Shown: positions 23,863 to 32,240 of the stretch, piece after piece | Layout: each line of letters opens with the position of its first letter | Position numbering within the stretch: the first letter of the stretch is position 1 | NCBI GenBank assembly: GCA_964646345.1 | Contig: CAZYDU010000008.1 | Coordinates: 1 to 40,206, forward strand | From: RGIG1681 sp964646345 | GTDB lineage: Bacteria; Bacillota; Clostridia; Christensenellales; UBA1242 | Length of the DNA stretch: 40,206 bases | Direction: 5' to 3' | Translations under genes and position numbers: made by a program | Notes under the pieces: model-generated | The model's input: the letters and a program-made list of their open reading frames with translations, nothing else | The model's database searches: none | Told to the model about the DNA's origin: nothing

Positions 23863-24510
23863 TTAGCCTTCGATAAATTCTTTAAGGCCAGCAATATCGC
23901 TTGCTTTGAAAGCATTAATCATGTTTTGATAGCTTTCTTCAGGTTCTTTTTGTCCTTCAACAACAATAACCTTGCCTTCTTTCTTGAAGTAATCAAGAAT
24001 TGGTAATGTTTCTTTTAGATAAACATCATATCTCTTTTTATAAGTTTCTTCGTTATCATCACTTCTGATGCCCCATTCGCCACCACATTTTGGACAGGTT
24101 TCATAACCTAAGTTCCAACTTGTGTTGTAAATGTAACCACATTCCTTGCAAGTTCTTCTGCCAGTTACACGTTCAAGTAATCTTTCATAAGGAACTTGAA
24201 GTTCAACAACTACATCAATATTTGCAATCTTTTGATTAACAAACTCAGTGAGTTGTTCAGGAGTTCTTGGGAAACCATCAAGAATGTATCCATTTTGTAC
24301 ATCTTGTTCTGCAAGTCTTTCTTTGATAACATCAAGAACGATTTGCATTGGAACCATTTCTCCCCTTGCTTGGAATTCCTTTACAGTAGGATTTGTTGTG
24401 TTACGAAGTAATTCACCCATAGAAATTGTTGGAAGGTTGTATTTTTCAGCTAAGATATTAGCTAATGTTCCCTTACCAGCCATTGGTGCACCGAACATTA
24501 AAAAATTCAT
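23863..24510 (-). CDS. adk: Adenylate kinase, zinc-LID type, altered P-loop
   Basis: This 215-residue enzyme interconverts ATP, AMP and ADP. The LID carries a zinc site (CKECG and CPKCG). Other family blocks are ILDGFPRTPEQ and GRRTC. The phosphate-binding loop reads GAPMAGKGT: Met10 replaces the nearly invariant glycine of GAPGAGKGT, while the Lys13 and Gly12 of the Walker motif stay. The codon is plainly ATG and there is no frameshift. It lies between secY and map as in most bacteria. Confidence 0.95.
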   Translation of the reverse strand: MNFLMFGAPMAGKGTLANILAEKYNLPTISMGELLRNTTNPTVKEFQARGEMVPMQIVLDVIKERLAEQDVQNGYILDGFPRTPEQLTEFVNQKIANIDVVVELQVPYERLLERVTGRRTCKECGYIYNTSWNLGYETCPKCGGEWGIRSDDNEETYKKRYDVYLKETLPILDYFKKEGKVIVVEGQKEPEESYQNMINAFKASDIAGLKEFIEG

Positions 24511-24546
24511 AAATTTCTCCTTAAATATTATTTTGAAATCTAGTTG

Positions 24547-25851
24547 TTATAAAATGTTTTTATGTCTTTTCATCATTAGCTGTGCTTCTAATTGGTCTCT
24601 TATTTCAATGGCAACAGAAACTACGATAAGCATACCGGTTGCTGTGAAAGAGTTTAGAAGACCTTGTGAGCCAACTGCAACTGCTGAAAACAATACAGAT
24701 GGTACAAGAGCAATGAACGCTAAGAATATTGCACCAAAAAGTGTAATTCTATTTGATACTTTTTTAAGATATTCAGTGGTTGGTTTGCCTGGACGAATAC
24801 CAGGAATGAAACCACCATGTTGTTGAATGTTTAAACTAACATCAGCTGGATTAAATTGAATTTGTGCATAAAAATAAGCAAAAAACAAAATAAATACAGC
24901 AGTTAAGATGCTATAAAGAACTGTGCCAGTTCCAAGATATTTAAACCACCAGCCTGCGAATCCACCACTTGTCGCATCTTTGCCGAACAAAGAAAGAATT
25001 AATGATGGGAATGTGATAATAGCTGATGCAAAGATGATTGGCATAACACCGCTTCCATTGATTTTCATTGGAATATACGATGATTGTCCGCCATACATCT
25101 TGTTACCTTTAATTTGTTTTGTATATTGTACTGTAATTCTTCTTTCTGACATATCGATAAAAGCGATAAGGAAGAAAATAAGAACAACAAGTGCAAGGAA
25201 ACCTAAAAGTTCCCACAAATATCCAAGACTATATTGGATATTTTTAATTGCGTTTACGATTGACTGTGCTGCAGTAGAGATAATACCAACAAAGATGATA
25301 AGAGATAAACCATTACCAATACCCTGTTCAGTTATTTTATCACCAAGCCACATTGTGAAACATGTGCCAGCCATCAAAATTAAAATAACAACCACACTGG
25401 TAAGCCATTTCAGTTTTTCGCCAAAAATTGGAACAATATAATCTCCACCAAGACCTAAAACGATACCTAAACCCTGAGCTAAAGCCAAAAGCAAGGCAAC
25501 AATTTTAGTGATGAGATTAATTTTATTTTTACCTTCTTCGCCTTCTTTTGAAAGTCTTTCAAGTGAAGGGATTGCAACAGCAAGAAGCTGAACAATAATA
25601 GAAGCATTGATGTAAGGTGTTACACCAAGAGCAAAGATTGCCGCATTTGAAAGGGCACTACCAGATATTGTGTTAAGTAAACTCAATAATCCTGTTGCAT
25701 CATTTGTGCTAAGGTTACTATATAAATCTGGGCTTAGTCCTGGAGTTGGCAAAAAACAACCCAAGCGATACACTAATAACAACAAAAGTGTTATTAGCAT
25801 ACCTTTTCTAAGTTCACGATTTTTAAATGCACTTCCAAGGGTTTTAAACAT
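24547..25851 (-). CDS. secY: Preprotein translocase subunit SecY
   Basis: This 434-residue membrane channel exports unfolded proteins with SecA, SecE and SecG. Ten hydrophobic helices can be followed, with the opening GCFLPTPG after helix 1, the plug region near residue 60, and the cytosolic loop ERRITVQYTKQ before helix 7. PGIRPGKPTTEYLKK near residue 350 is the conserved C5 loop. Its ATG overlaps the rplO stop codon (TAATG). Confidence 0.97.
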   Translation of the reverse strand: MFKTLGSAFKNRELRKGMLITLLLLLVYRLGCFLPTPGLSPDLYSNLSTNDATGLLSLLNTISGSALSNAAIFALGVTPYINASIIVQLLAVAIPSLERLSKEGEEGKNKINLITKIVALLLALAQGLGIVLGLGGDYIVPIFGEKLKWLTSVVVILILMAGTCFTMWLGDKITEQGIGNGLSLIIFVGIISTAAQSIVNAIKNIQYSLGYLWELLGFLALVVLIFFLIAFIDMSERRITVQYTKQIKGNKMYGGQSSYIPMKINGSGVMPIIFASAIITFPSLILSLFGKDATSGGFAGWWFKYLGTGTVLYSILTAVFILFFAYFYAQIQFNPADVSLNIQQHGGFIPGIRPGKPTTEYLKKVSNRITLFGAIFLAFIALVPSVLFSAVAVGSQGLLNSFTATGMLIVVSVAIEIRDQLEAQLMMKRHKNIL

Positions 25852-26294
25852 TATTTTACCTCAATAGTTCCGCCAGCTGCGGTGATTTTTTTAGCTGCAC
25901 CATCAGTAAATTTAGCAGCTTGAACATTTAATTTTTTGGTTAAGTTACCATTACCTAAAACTTTAAGACCATAAGGTTCGATTTTAGAAATGATGTTCTT
26001 TGATTTCAAAAGTTCAATAGTAACTGTTGTTCCATTGTCAAGAACTTCTAACTCACCAACATTAATTGTAGTATAAACCTTTCTGAAGTTGTTTGTAAAG
26101 CCAATTTTAGGAAGTTGACGAATTAAAGGCATTTGACCGCCTTCAAATCCTGGTCTAACACCGCCACCACTTCTAGCATTTTGACCTTTGTGGCCTTTGC
26201 CTGAAGTTTTGCCAAGTCCTGAACCAATACCACGACCAAGTCTTTTTGACTTAGAAACTGAACCTTCAGCTGGTTTCAATTCATTAATTTTCAT
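25851..26294 (-). CDS. rplO: 50S ribosomal protein L15
   Basis: A 147-residue large-subunit protein. The glycine-rich N-terminal extension that penetrates the rRNA core is present (LGRGIGSGLGKTSGKGHKGQ), followed by the globular C-terminal domain. It ends one base into secY, so their translation is coupled. It follows rpmD by 14 nt. Confidence 0.97.
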   Translation of the reverse strand: MKINELKPAEGSVSKSKRLGRGIGSGLGKTSGKGHKGQNARSGGGVRPGFEGGQMPLIRQLPKIGFTNNFRKVYTTINVGELEVLDNGTTVTIELLKSKNIISKIEPYGLKVLGNGNLTKKLNVQAAKFTDGAAKKITAAGGTIEVK

Positions 26295-26308
26295 AAGAGT
26301 TCTCCTTA

Positions 26309-26845
26309 TTATACATTTTCAACACTAACTAAATGTTTAACAACGAAAATCATACCACGAACCGCCTTGTTGTCAGGCAAGATGTTTGATGAATTTGTTT
26401 TATTTAAACCTAGGGCCTTAAGTGTTCTTGTTTGTTTTTCAAGTCTACCTGAACCACTCTTAACCAAAGTAACTTTAATCATAGGACCATTTGCTTTCTT
26501 TGGAGCTGGAGTAGCTTTCTTCTCAACTTTTTCAGCTTCAACTTTAACTTCTTCTACTTTAACATCAGCAGTTTTTGTTGCTGTTGCTTTTTTAGCTGTT
26601 GTAGCTTTGCTAGTTGCAGTTTTTGGAGCAGTTTCTTTCTTTACTGTTGCTTTTTCAGCAGTAGTAGCTTTAGTTGCTGTTTCCTTTTTTTCTGTTGTTT
26701 TGCTAGCAGTAGTTTTAGTTGTAGCCTTTGCTGTAGCAGTTTTAACTGCTGTAGTTGTCTTTTTAGGAGCAGTTTTTGTTGCTGTTTCCTTTTTTTCAGA
26801 AGACTTAACTGTTTTTGTTTCTGTTGTTTTCTTTGTTTCTGCCAT
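26309..26845 (-). CDS. rpmD: 50S ribosomal protein L30 with a long Lys/Ala/Thr-rich N-terminal extension
   Basis: L30 normally has about 60 residues; this frame encodes 178. The true L30 domain is residues 121-178 (MIKVTLVKSGSG, then LPDNKAVRGMI and KHLVSVENV). Residues 1-120 are almost entirely K, A, T, E and V with repeats such as KKETATK and KATTAKKATA, like histone H1-type or RNA-binding tails. AAGGAG stands at the first ATG, while the internal ATG at codon 122 lacks a ribosome site, so the tail is most likely translated. A related tail is found on L24. Confidence 0.93.
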   Translation of the reverse strand: MAETKKTTETKTVKSSEKKETATKTAPKKTTTAVKTATAKATTKTTASKTTEKKETATKATTAEKATVKKETAPKTATSKATTAKKATATKTADVKVEEVKVEAEKVEKKATPAPKKANGPMIKVTLVKSGSGRLEKQTRTLKALGLNKTNSSNILPDNKAVRGMIFVVKHLVSVENV

Positions 26846-26858
26846 TTACGTCTTCTCC

Positions 26859-27479
26859 TTATCTAATTTCTTCAACTGATTTACCACGAAGGGCTGCAAT
26901 TTGTTCAGCACTTCTCAAAGCTTTCAAGCCTTCAAAAGTAGCTTTAACACAGTTAACTGGGTTGTTTGAACCATAAAGTTTTGTAGTGATATCACGGATA
27001 CCAGCAAGTTCAACAACGTCACGAACAGCACCACCAGCGATGATACCTTTACCTTCCTTAGCTGTCATCATGATAACCTTGGTTGTACCAAATTTACCAA
27101 TGATGTCATGTGGAATAGTTGTTCCATCAGTGCAAACTGTAATCATATGTTTTTTAGCAACAAGTGTTGCTTTTTCAATAGCTTGAGTAACGTCAAGAGC
27201 TTTAGCCATACCGATACCGACCTTACCGTTCTTGTCACCAACAACCATAAGTGCATCATAACGCATGGTTTTGCCACCTTTTGTTACTTTAGAGATTGCG
27301 TTAAGGTTAACCATTCTCTTTTCCAAACCATCAGAAATTCTTTCAGGACGGCGATTGCTATCCCTTCTTGGTTTACGAGTTCTGTTATTTGCTTCTTTTT
27401 TGTTTTCTGTTGATTCAACAGCTTCAGCTTCTTTAGCTTCAACAGTTTCTTCAACTTTTACTTCCATTTCTTCTGCCAT
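26859..27479 (-). CDS. rpsE: 30S ribosomal protein S5 with acidic-then-basic N-terminal extension
   Basis: S5 helps maintain decoding accuracy and mRNA unwinding at the 30S entry. The 206-residue product has the S5 RNA-binding domain (about 50-120, MVNLNAISKVTKGGK) and the second domain with KLYGSNNPVNCVKATFEGL. The first 50 residues are acidic (MAEEMEVKVEETVEAKEAE) and then arginine-rich. The start at 27479 has AAGGAG 8 nt upstream; codons further up overlap rplR. Confidence 0.96.
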   Translation of the reverse strand: MAEEMEVKVEETVEAKEAEAVESTENKKEANNRTRKPRRDSNRRPERISDGLEKRMVNLNAISKVTKGGKTMRYDALMVVGDKNGKVGIGMAKALDVTQAIEKATLVAKKHMITVCTDGTTIPHDIIGKFGTTKVIMMTAKEGKGIIAGGAVRDVVELAGIRDITTKLYGSNNPVNCVKATFEGLKALRSAEQIAALRGKSVEEIR

Positions 27480-27489
27480 AACCCACTCC

Positions 27490-27858
27490 TTAAAATTCGA
27501 GACCAGTGCTTCTAGCACCATCTGCTAAACTCTTAACACGGCCAGTGTAAGCATAACCACTGCGGTCAAATACGACTTTTTTGATACCAAGTTTTTTAGC
27601 TCTTTCGCCGATAACTTTACCGATTTCAGTAGCTTGTTCAACTTTAGTTTTGCCTGCAAGTTCTTTTTCTAATGCTTTTTCTTGAGTGCTTGCTGAGCAA
27701 AGAGTTTTGCCTTCCTTATCATTGATAAGTTGAGCAGAAATTTCGTTAATAGAACGATAAACATTAAGTCTAGGCATATCTGCAGTTCCGCTTAAAGTAT
27801 AACGGATACGAGTATGCTTTGCTTTTCTAACTTCGTTTTTGTTAATTTTCTTAAACAT
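27490..27858 (-). CDS. rplR: 50S ribosomal protein L18
   Basis: This 122-residue protein binds 5S rRNA with L5 in the central protuberance. The basic N-terminus, RLNVYRSINEISAQLINDKEG and GYAYTGRVKSLADGARSTGLEF are typical. Length is normal. It follows rplF by 11 nt. Confidence 0.97.
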   Translation of the reverse strand: MFKKINKNEVRKAKHTRIRYTLSGTADMPRLNVYRSINEISAQLINDKEGKTLCSASTQEKALEKELAGKTKVEQATEIGKVIGERAKKLGIKKVVFDRSGYAYTGRVKSLADGARSTGLEF

Positions 27859-27869
27859 ATCTTTTCTCC

Positions 27870-28433
27870 TTACTTCTTACCTGCAGATGTCTTCTTAATT
27901 TCTTTTCTACGAACATGTTCATTGGTATAGTAAATACCATAACCATGATAAGGTTCAACTTTCTTGATGGCCTTAACATCTGCTGCGAATTGACCAACAC
28001 GAACCTTTGAGATGCCTGCTACCAAAATTTCAGTAGCGTTTGGACAAGTAACTGTTAAATCTGAAGGAATTTCAACATTTACAGGGTGTGAAAAACCAAT
28101 ATTTAAAACAAGTTTATTGCCTTGAACAGCACATTTGTAACCTACACCATTGATAGTGATAGATTTTGTAAAGCCTGTTGAAACACCAGTTACCAAGTTA
28201 GCAACAAGTGCTCTGTACAAACCATGTTTTGCGTTAGTTTCAGCTTTTTCATCGCCTGCAACAAGCAAAACTTCTTTTTTGCCTTCGTTTTCTACTAATG
28301 TAACTTTAACATTACCAGTAATTTGCTCAGTGAGAGTTCCTTTTGGACCAGTTACTGTAACCAAGTTGTCATCAGAAACACTTACAGTCACACCAGCAGG
28401 AAGGACGATTGGAGTTTTTCCTATACGACTCAT
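27870..28433 (-). CDS. rplF: 50S ribosomal protein L6
   Basis: This 187-residue two-domain protein sits near the factor-binding site. MSRIGKTPIVLPAGV at the start and GYGIYYTNEHVRRKEIKKTSAGKK at the end are the family marks. The last residues are slightly longer than in Bacillus. rpsH ends 12 nt upstream. Confidence 0.97.
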   Translation of the reverse strand: MSRIGKTPIVLPAGVTVSVSDDNLVTVTGPKGTLTEQITGNVKVTLVENEGKKEVLLVAGDEKAETNAKHGLYRALVANLVTGVSTGFTKSITINGVGYKCAVQGNKLVLNIGFSHPVNVEIPSDLTVTCPNATEILVAGISKVRVGQFAADVKAIKKVEPYHGYGIYYTNEHVRRKEIKKTSAGKK

Positions 28434-28445
28434 TTCCTTTCCTCC

Positions 28446-28841
28446 TTACCATACATAGGCGAGAACTTCGCCACCAATTCCAAGTTTTCTAGCTTCTCTA
28501 TCGGTCATAACACCTTTAGATGTTGAAACGATAACAATTCCAAGACCATTGAGAACTTTTGGTAGTTCTTCGCATGAAGCATAAATTCTACGACCTGGTT
28601 TTGAAATACGTTTTAAGCCAGTAATAACTTTTTGATTTTTATTAACATATTTTAATGTAATGACAATGTCTTTTGTTTTGCCATTATCAACTTCCTCAAA
28701 TGAAGAAATGTAACCTTCATCAAGCAAGATTTGAGCGATAGACTTTTTCATGATTGAAGTTTCAACTGAAACAGTTTCATGTCTTGCTGTTTGAGCATTT
28801 CTGATTCGAGTGAGCATATCTGCGATTGAATCATTAACCAT
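28446..28841 (-). CDS. rpsH: 30S ribosomal protein S8
   Basis: This 131-residue protein binds helix 21 of 16S rRNA and in some bacteria represses the spc operon. DSIADMLTRIRNAQTARHETV and the ending STSKGVMTDREARKLGIGGEVLAYVW are conserved. Length is normal. Confidence 0.97.
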   Translation of the reverse strand: MVNDSIADMLTRIRNAQTARHETVSVETSIMKKSIAQILLDEGYISSFEEVDNGKTKDIVITLKYVNKNQKVITGLKRISKPGRRIYASCEELPKVLNGLGIVIVSTSKGVMTDREARKLGIGGEVLAYVW

Positions 28842-28859
28842 TTTTTCTTTCCTCCTATA

Positions 28860-29045
28860 TTACCAGCTTGATTTTTTAATTCCAGGGATTTGACCTTTGT
28901 ATGCAAGTTCTCTAAAACAAATACGACAAATACCATATTTTCTAAGAACTGAATGAGGTCTTCCACAAATTGAGCAACGTGTATATTCACGTGTTTTGTA
29001 TTTTTGTGTGCCCTGTTGTTTATTAATCATTGATTTTTTTGCCAT
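28860..29045 (-). CDS. rpsN: 30S ribosomal protein S14, zinc-binding type Z
   Basis: This is the short 61-residue zinc form. The four cysteines are in CSICG and CRICF, 13-14 residues apart, followed by RELAYKGQIPGIKKSSW. This form predominates in Gram-positive bacteria. It follows rplE by 29 nt. Confidence 0.97.
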   Translation of the reverse strand: MAKKSMINKQQGTQKYKTREYTRCSICGRPHSVLRKYGICRICFRELAYKGQIPGIKKSSW

Positions 29046-29074
29046 TATTTTTCTCCTACTTTCCTAAAATTTCG

Positions 29075-29641
29075 TTAGGCCTTAAAAGGCATTCCCATTA
29101 ATTTAAGAAGTTCTCTTGCTTCGTCATCAGATTTAGCTGATGTAACAAAGTTGATGTCGAAACCTCTAATTTTCTCGATTTTATCATAAATAATTTCAGG
29201 GAAAATTAATTGTTCCTTAACACCATAAGAATAGTTACCTCTGCCATCAAAACCTGTTGTAGCATCAATACCTCTAAAGTCACGAACTTTTGGGAGAGCG
29301 ATAGCAATAAGTCTATCCATGAATTCGTACATTCTTTGACCACGAAGTGTAACCTTTGCACCAATTTTTTGACCTGCACGAAGTTTAAAGTTAGCAATAG
29401 ACTTTTTAGCTGTTGTAACAACTGGCTTTTGACCAGAAATTACTGCAAGTTCATCAACTGCAATATTAAAGCTTTTTGAATTGTCTTTAACATCGCCAAG
29501 TCCCATATTCAAAACAATTTTTTCAATTTTTGGAACTTCATTAACATTTTTGTAACCAAACTTCTTTAAAAGAGCTGGTACAACTTCATTGTTGTATTTA
29601 TCTTTAAGTCTGATACCTGTTGATTTAGTTGTTTTTGCCAT
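29075..29641 (-). CDS. rplE: 50S ribosomal protein L5
   Basis: This 188-residue protein contacts 5S rRNA and P-site tRNA in the central protuberance. KIVLNMGLGDVKDN, TLRGQRMYEFMDRL and RGIDATTGFDGRGNYSYG are typical family blocks. Length is close to the usual 179. Confidence 0.97.
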   Translation of the reverse strand: MAKTTKSTGIRLKDKYNNEVVPALLKKFGYKNVNEVPKIEKIVLNMGLGDVKDNSKSFNIAVDELAVISGQKPVVTTAKKSIANFKLRAGQKIGAKVTLRGQRMYEFMDRLIAIALPKVRDFRGIDATTGFDGRGNYSYGVKEQLIFPEIIYDKIEKIRGFDINFVTSAKSDDEARELLKLMGMPFKA

Positions 29642-29644
29642 AAA

Positions 29645-30169
29645 TTACACTCCTCTTTGAGAAGATCTAGCAGTTGTAGGCTTCTTTGCTTCAGCTGTTT
29701 TTGTTGCTTTCTCATTTGTAGCTTTTGAAGTAGTTTTCGACTTTTTTTCTGTTGTTGCAGTTGATTTCTTAACTGCTTTCTTTGGTTCTTCTGTTTTTTC
29801 AGATTTTTCAGAAGTTTTTGTTGTTTTTGTTTTTGCATCTTTAACAAATTTTTTGTCAAGAACTGCACCACAAGAACAAACTCTAACTTTTTTACCATCA
29901 ACAAGTGCATGTTTAACACGTGTTGGTTTTCCACAAGTTGGGCAAACTACGTTAACATTTGAAACATCAATTCCTGCTTCAATTTTAACAAGTTCACTCT
30001 TATCTTGAGCTGATCTAGCTTTTTTAGCTTTTGTAACGATGTTAACGCCTTCAACAACGACTCTAACACCTTTTTTAGATTCTTTAATTGCTAATACCTT
30101 TCCCTTTTTACCAGAGTCTTTTCCGGAATTTACAAGAACGGTATCGCCAGTTTTAATACTAACTTTCAT
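29645..30169 (-). CDS. rplX: 50S ribosomal protein L24 with zinc ribbon and Lys/Thr-rich C-terminal tail
   Basis: L24 binds early in 50S assembly and lies at the tunnel exit; it is usually about 105 residues. Here the KOW core (KTGDTVLVNSGKDSGKKGKV) and the zinc-ribbon-like CPTCGKPTRV...CSCG part end by about residue 106. They are followed by roughly 65 residues made of K, T, S, E and A (KTTKTSEKSEKTEEPKK onward). The tail resembles the one on L30. rplE begins 3 nt after its stop, so the tail is within a tightly packed operon. Confidence 0.95.
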   Translation of the reverse strand: MKVSIKTGDTVLVNSGKDSGKKGKVLAIKESKKGVRVVVEGVNIVTKAKKARSAQDKSELVKIEAGIDVSNVNVVCPTCGKPTRVKHALVDGKKVRVCSCGAVLDKKFVKDAKTKTTKTSEKSEKTEEPKKAVKKSTATTEKKSKTTSKATNEKATKTAEAKKPTTARSSQRGV

Positions 30170-30181
30170 TATCCTTCCTCC

Positions 30182-30553
30182 TTATAAAACTTCTGGTGCA
30201 AGTGAAATAATTTTCATAAATTTTGGATTAGCACGAAGTTCACGAGCAACAGGTCCAAAGATACGAGTACCTTTTGGTGCACCTTCTGAATTGATGATAA
30301 CTGCAGCGTTGTCATCAAATTTGATATAACTGCCATCTTCTCTACGAACACCTTTTTGAGTTCTAACAATAACAGCGGTAACAACATCACCTTTTTTAAT
30401 GTTAGCACCAGGAGTTGCAGATTTTACAGAAGCTTTAATAATGTCTCCAATATTAGCAGTTTTAACTTTAGAACCACCAACAACGTGGAAGCACATAATT
30501 TCTTTAGCACCCGAGTTGTCAGCAACTCTAAGTCTTGTTTGTGGTTGAATCAT
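30182..30553 (-). CDS. rplN: 50S ribosomal protein L14
   Basis: This 123-residue protein forms part of bridge B5/B8 with 16S rRNA. MIQPQTRLRVADNSGAKEIMC at the start and the ARELR...MKIISLAPEVL ending are the family sequence, with normal length. Confidence 0.98.
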   Translation of the reverse strand: MIQPQTRLRVADNSGAKEIMCFHVVGGSKVKTANIGDIIKASVKSATPGANIKKGDVVTAVIVRTQKGVRREDGSYIKFDDNAAVIINSEGAPKGTRIFGPVARELRANPKFMKIISLAPEVL

Positions 30554-30572
30554 ATTTGCTTTCTCCTATTCA

Positions 30573-30839
30573 CTATTTTACTTTTTCAACAATTCTAACG
30601 AGTCTCCATCTCTTATCTTTGCTAAGTGGACGTGTTTCAGTAATTTCTACTGTGTCGCCAATATCACATTGATTTTCTGGATCGTCAGCTTTAACTTTTG
30701 CTGATTGATTAAGTGTTTTTCCATAAATCGGATGCATAACTTTGTTTTTCAAAAGAACAACGATTGTTTTGTCCATTTTGTTACTAACTACTTCACCAAT
30801 TCTGGTTTTTCTTTCATTTCTTTCAATTATGTCTGCCAT
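30573..30839 (-). CDS. rpsQ: 30S ribosomal protein S17
   Basis: An 88-residue OB-fold protein that binds 16S rRNA 5' domain early in assembly. KTRIGEVVSNKMDKTIVVLLKNK and the TVEITETRPLSKDKRWRLV ending are conserved. Length is normal. It follows rpmC by 8 nt. Confidence 0.97.
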   Translation of the reverse strand: MADIIERNERKTRIGEVVSNKMDKTIVVLLKNKVMHPIYGKTLNQSAKVKADDPENQCDIGDTVEITETRPLSKDKRWRLVRIVEKVK

Positions 30840-30847
30840 ATTTCACC

Positions 30848-31117
30848 TTAACCTTTAACTTCTGCATCGACTTTTGCAGTTTTTTTAGTAGATTTTTTTG
30901 TTTCCTTTTGTTCAGGAGCTTTTGCAAGGCCTAATTCTCTTTGACGAATTATAGTCTTAACTCTAGCAATATTTCTCTTGCAAATTGCAAGTTCACTTGA
31001 GTTTGTTAAGCTTCCTGTTGCATGTGTAAATCTCAAATTGAAAAGTTCTGATTTAAGACTTACAAGCTTTTCAGCAAGTTCACTATTTGTAAGTGAAGTT
31101 AATTCTAAATTCTTCAT
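30848..31117 (-). CDS. rpmC: 50S ribosomal protein L29 with lysine-rich C-terminal tail
   Basis: L29 is a two-helix protein at the tunnel exit beside L23, near the trigger factor and SRP docking site. The core ELFNLRFTHATGSL...IARVKTIIRQRE fills residues 1-65. The last 24 residues (PEQKETKKSTKKTAKVDAE) are a charged extension beyond the usual 65-residue length. It begins 2 nt after rplP. Confidence 0.96.
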   Translation of the reverse strand: MKNLELTSLTNSELAEKLVSLKSELFNLRFTHATGSLTNSSELAICKRNIARVKTIIRQRELGLAKAPEQKETKKSTKKTAKVDAEVKG

Positions 31118-31119
31118 AA

Positions 31120-31554
31120 TTATTTAGCCTCCTCTGTAGCAGGAGCTTCTTCACGTTTAATGATTTTTGTACCGCAAGGAAGCTTGTATTGAGCTTTCTT
31201 AAGGGCTTTAATCATAAGTTCGTCAGTTGGACCTTGAACTTCGAAGATTACTCTGCCTGGTTTAACAACAGCAACCCAATATTCTGGAGAACCTTTACCA
31301 GAACCCATACGAGTATCTGCAGGTTTCTTTGTAACTGGTTTGTCAGGGAAAACATCAATCCAAACTTTTCCGCCTCTTTGGAAGCATCTATTGATTGCGA
31401 TACGTCCAGCTTCAAGTTGGTTAGATGTAATCCAACATGGGTCAGTAGCAATAAGACCATAAGCACCATAAGCAAGTTTGTTGCCACGTGTAGCTTTACC
31501 AGTCATTCTGCCTCTTTGAACCTTTCTTCTTTTTACTCTTTTTGGCATTAACAT
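31120..31554 (-). CDS. rplP: 50S ribosomal protein L16
   Basis: This 144-residue protein is near the A-site tRNA elbow. MLMPKRVKRRKVQRGRMTGKA and KPVTKKPADTRMGSGKGSPEYWVAVVKPGR are conserved. AGGAGG lies 9 nt before the first ATG and 15 before the second, so the start at 31554 was kept. It overlaps the rpsC stop codon (TAATG). A short acidic end (EEAPATEEAK) is unremarkable. Confidence 0.97.
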   Translation of the reverse strand: MLMPKRVKRRKVQRGRMTGKATRGNKLAYGAYGLIATDPCWITSNQLEAGRIAINRCFQRGGKVWIDVFPDKPVTKKPADTRMGSGKGSPEYWVAVVKPGRVIFEVQGPTDELMIKALKKAQYKLPCGTKIIKREEAPATEEAK

Positions 31555-32219
31555 TAGTCTTTACCTCCTATTTGTTTTGTGAGGTTTACTTTACCAAGTA
31601 TTTCGCCTTTATAAATCCAAACTTTAACACCAAGTTTTCCATAGATTGTGCCTTCAGCGAAGCCATAATCAATATCTGCACGAAGTGTTTGAAGTGGAAT
31701 CGAACCGAAGTGTAATGTTTCACTTCTAGCGATTTCAGCGTTATTGATACGTCCAGATACCATAACCTTGACACCCTTAACGCCTGCTTTTTGACATCTT
31801 GCAATAGCTTGTTTCATTGCACGGCGACAAACAACACGTTGATCAAGTTGTTGTGCGATTGAATCTGCAACAAGTTGTGCATTTAAGTCTGGTTGTTTAA
31901 TTTCAACAACATTAATATTAACAGTTTTGCCAGTAAGTTTAGCAATAGCTTGTTTCATTGCTTCAACACCAGCACCCTTTTGACCAATAACCATACCTGG
32001 TCTTGAAGTGTAGAGTGAAATCAAAACTGCTGTATCGTTGTTTCTTTCAATACTAACTTTTGCAATATTGCAATTTTTGTAAGTTTTTTCAACAAATTCA
32101 CGAATTTTGTTATCTTCAAGAATATAAGATGCAATGTGCTTTTTATCAGCAATCCAGTTGCTATCCCAAGTCTTGTTAATACCAACTCTATATCCGTGTG
32201 GATTAACTTTTTGTCCCAT
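31554..32219 (-). CDS. rpsC: 30S ribosomal protein S3
   Basis: This 221-residue protein forms part of the mRNA entry helicase with S4 and S5. MGQKVNPHGYRVGINKTWDS is at the start, the KH motif GMVIGQKGAGVE lies near residue 75, and the C-terminal domain has GRINNAEIARSE. Its stop overlaps the rplP start. Confidence 0.98.
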   Translation of the reverse strand: MGQKVNPHGYRVGINKTWDSNWIADKKHIASYILEDNKIREFVEKTYKNCNIAKVSIERNNDTAVLISLYTSRPGMVIGQKGAGVEAMKQAIAKLTGKTVNINVVEIKQPDLNAQLVADSIAQQLDQRVVCRRAMKQAIARCQKAGVKGVKVMVSGRINNAEIARSETLHFGSIPLQTLRADIDYGFAEGTIYGKLGVKVWIYKGEILGKVNLTKQIGGKD

Positions 32220-32240
32220 ATTTTCCTCCTCTACCTTCTA

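Noticed and set aside
26367..26879. Open frame opposite rpmD rich in V, F and A
   Set aside because: It is the complement of the K/T/A repeats of L30 and has no ribosome site.
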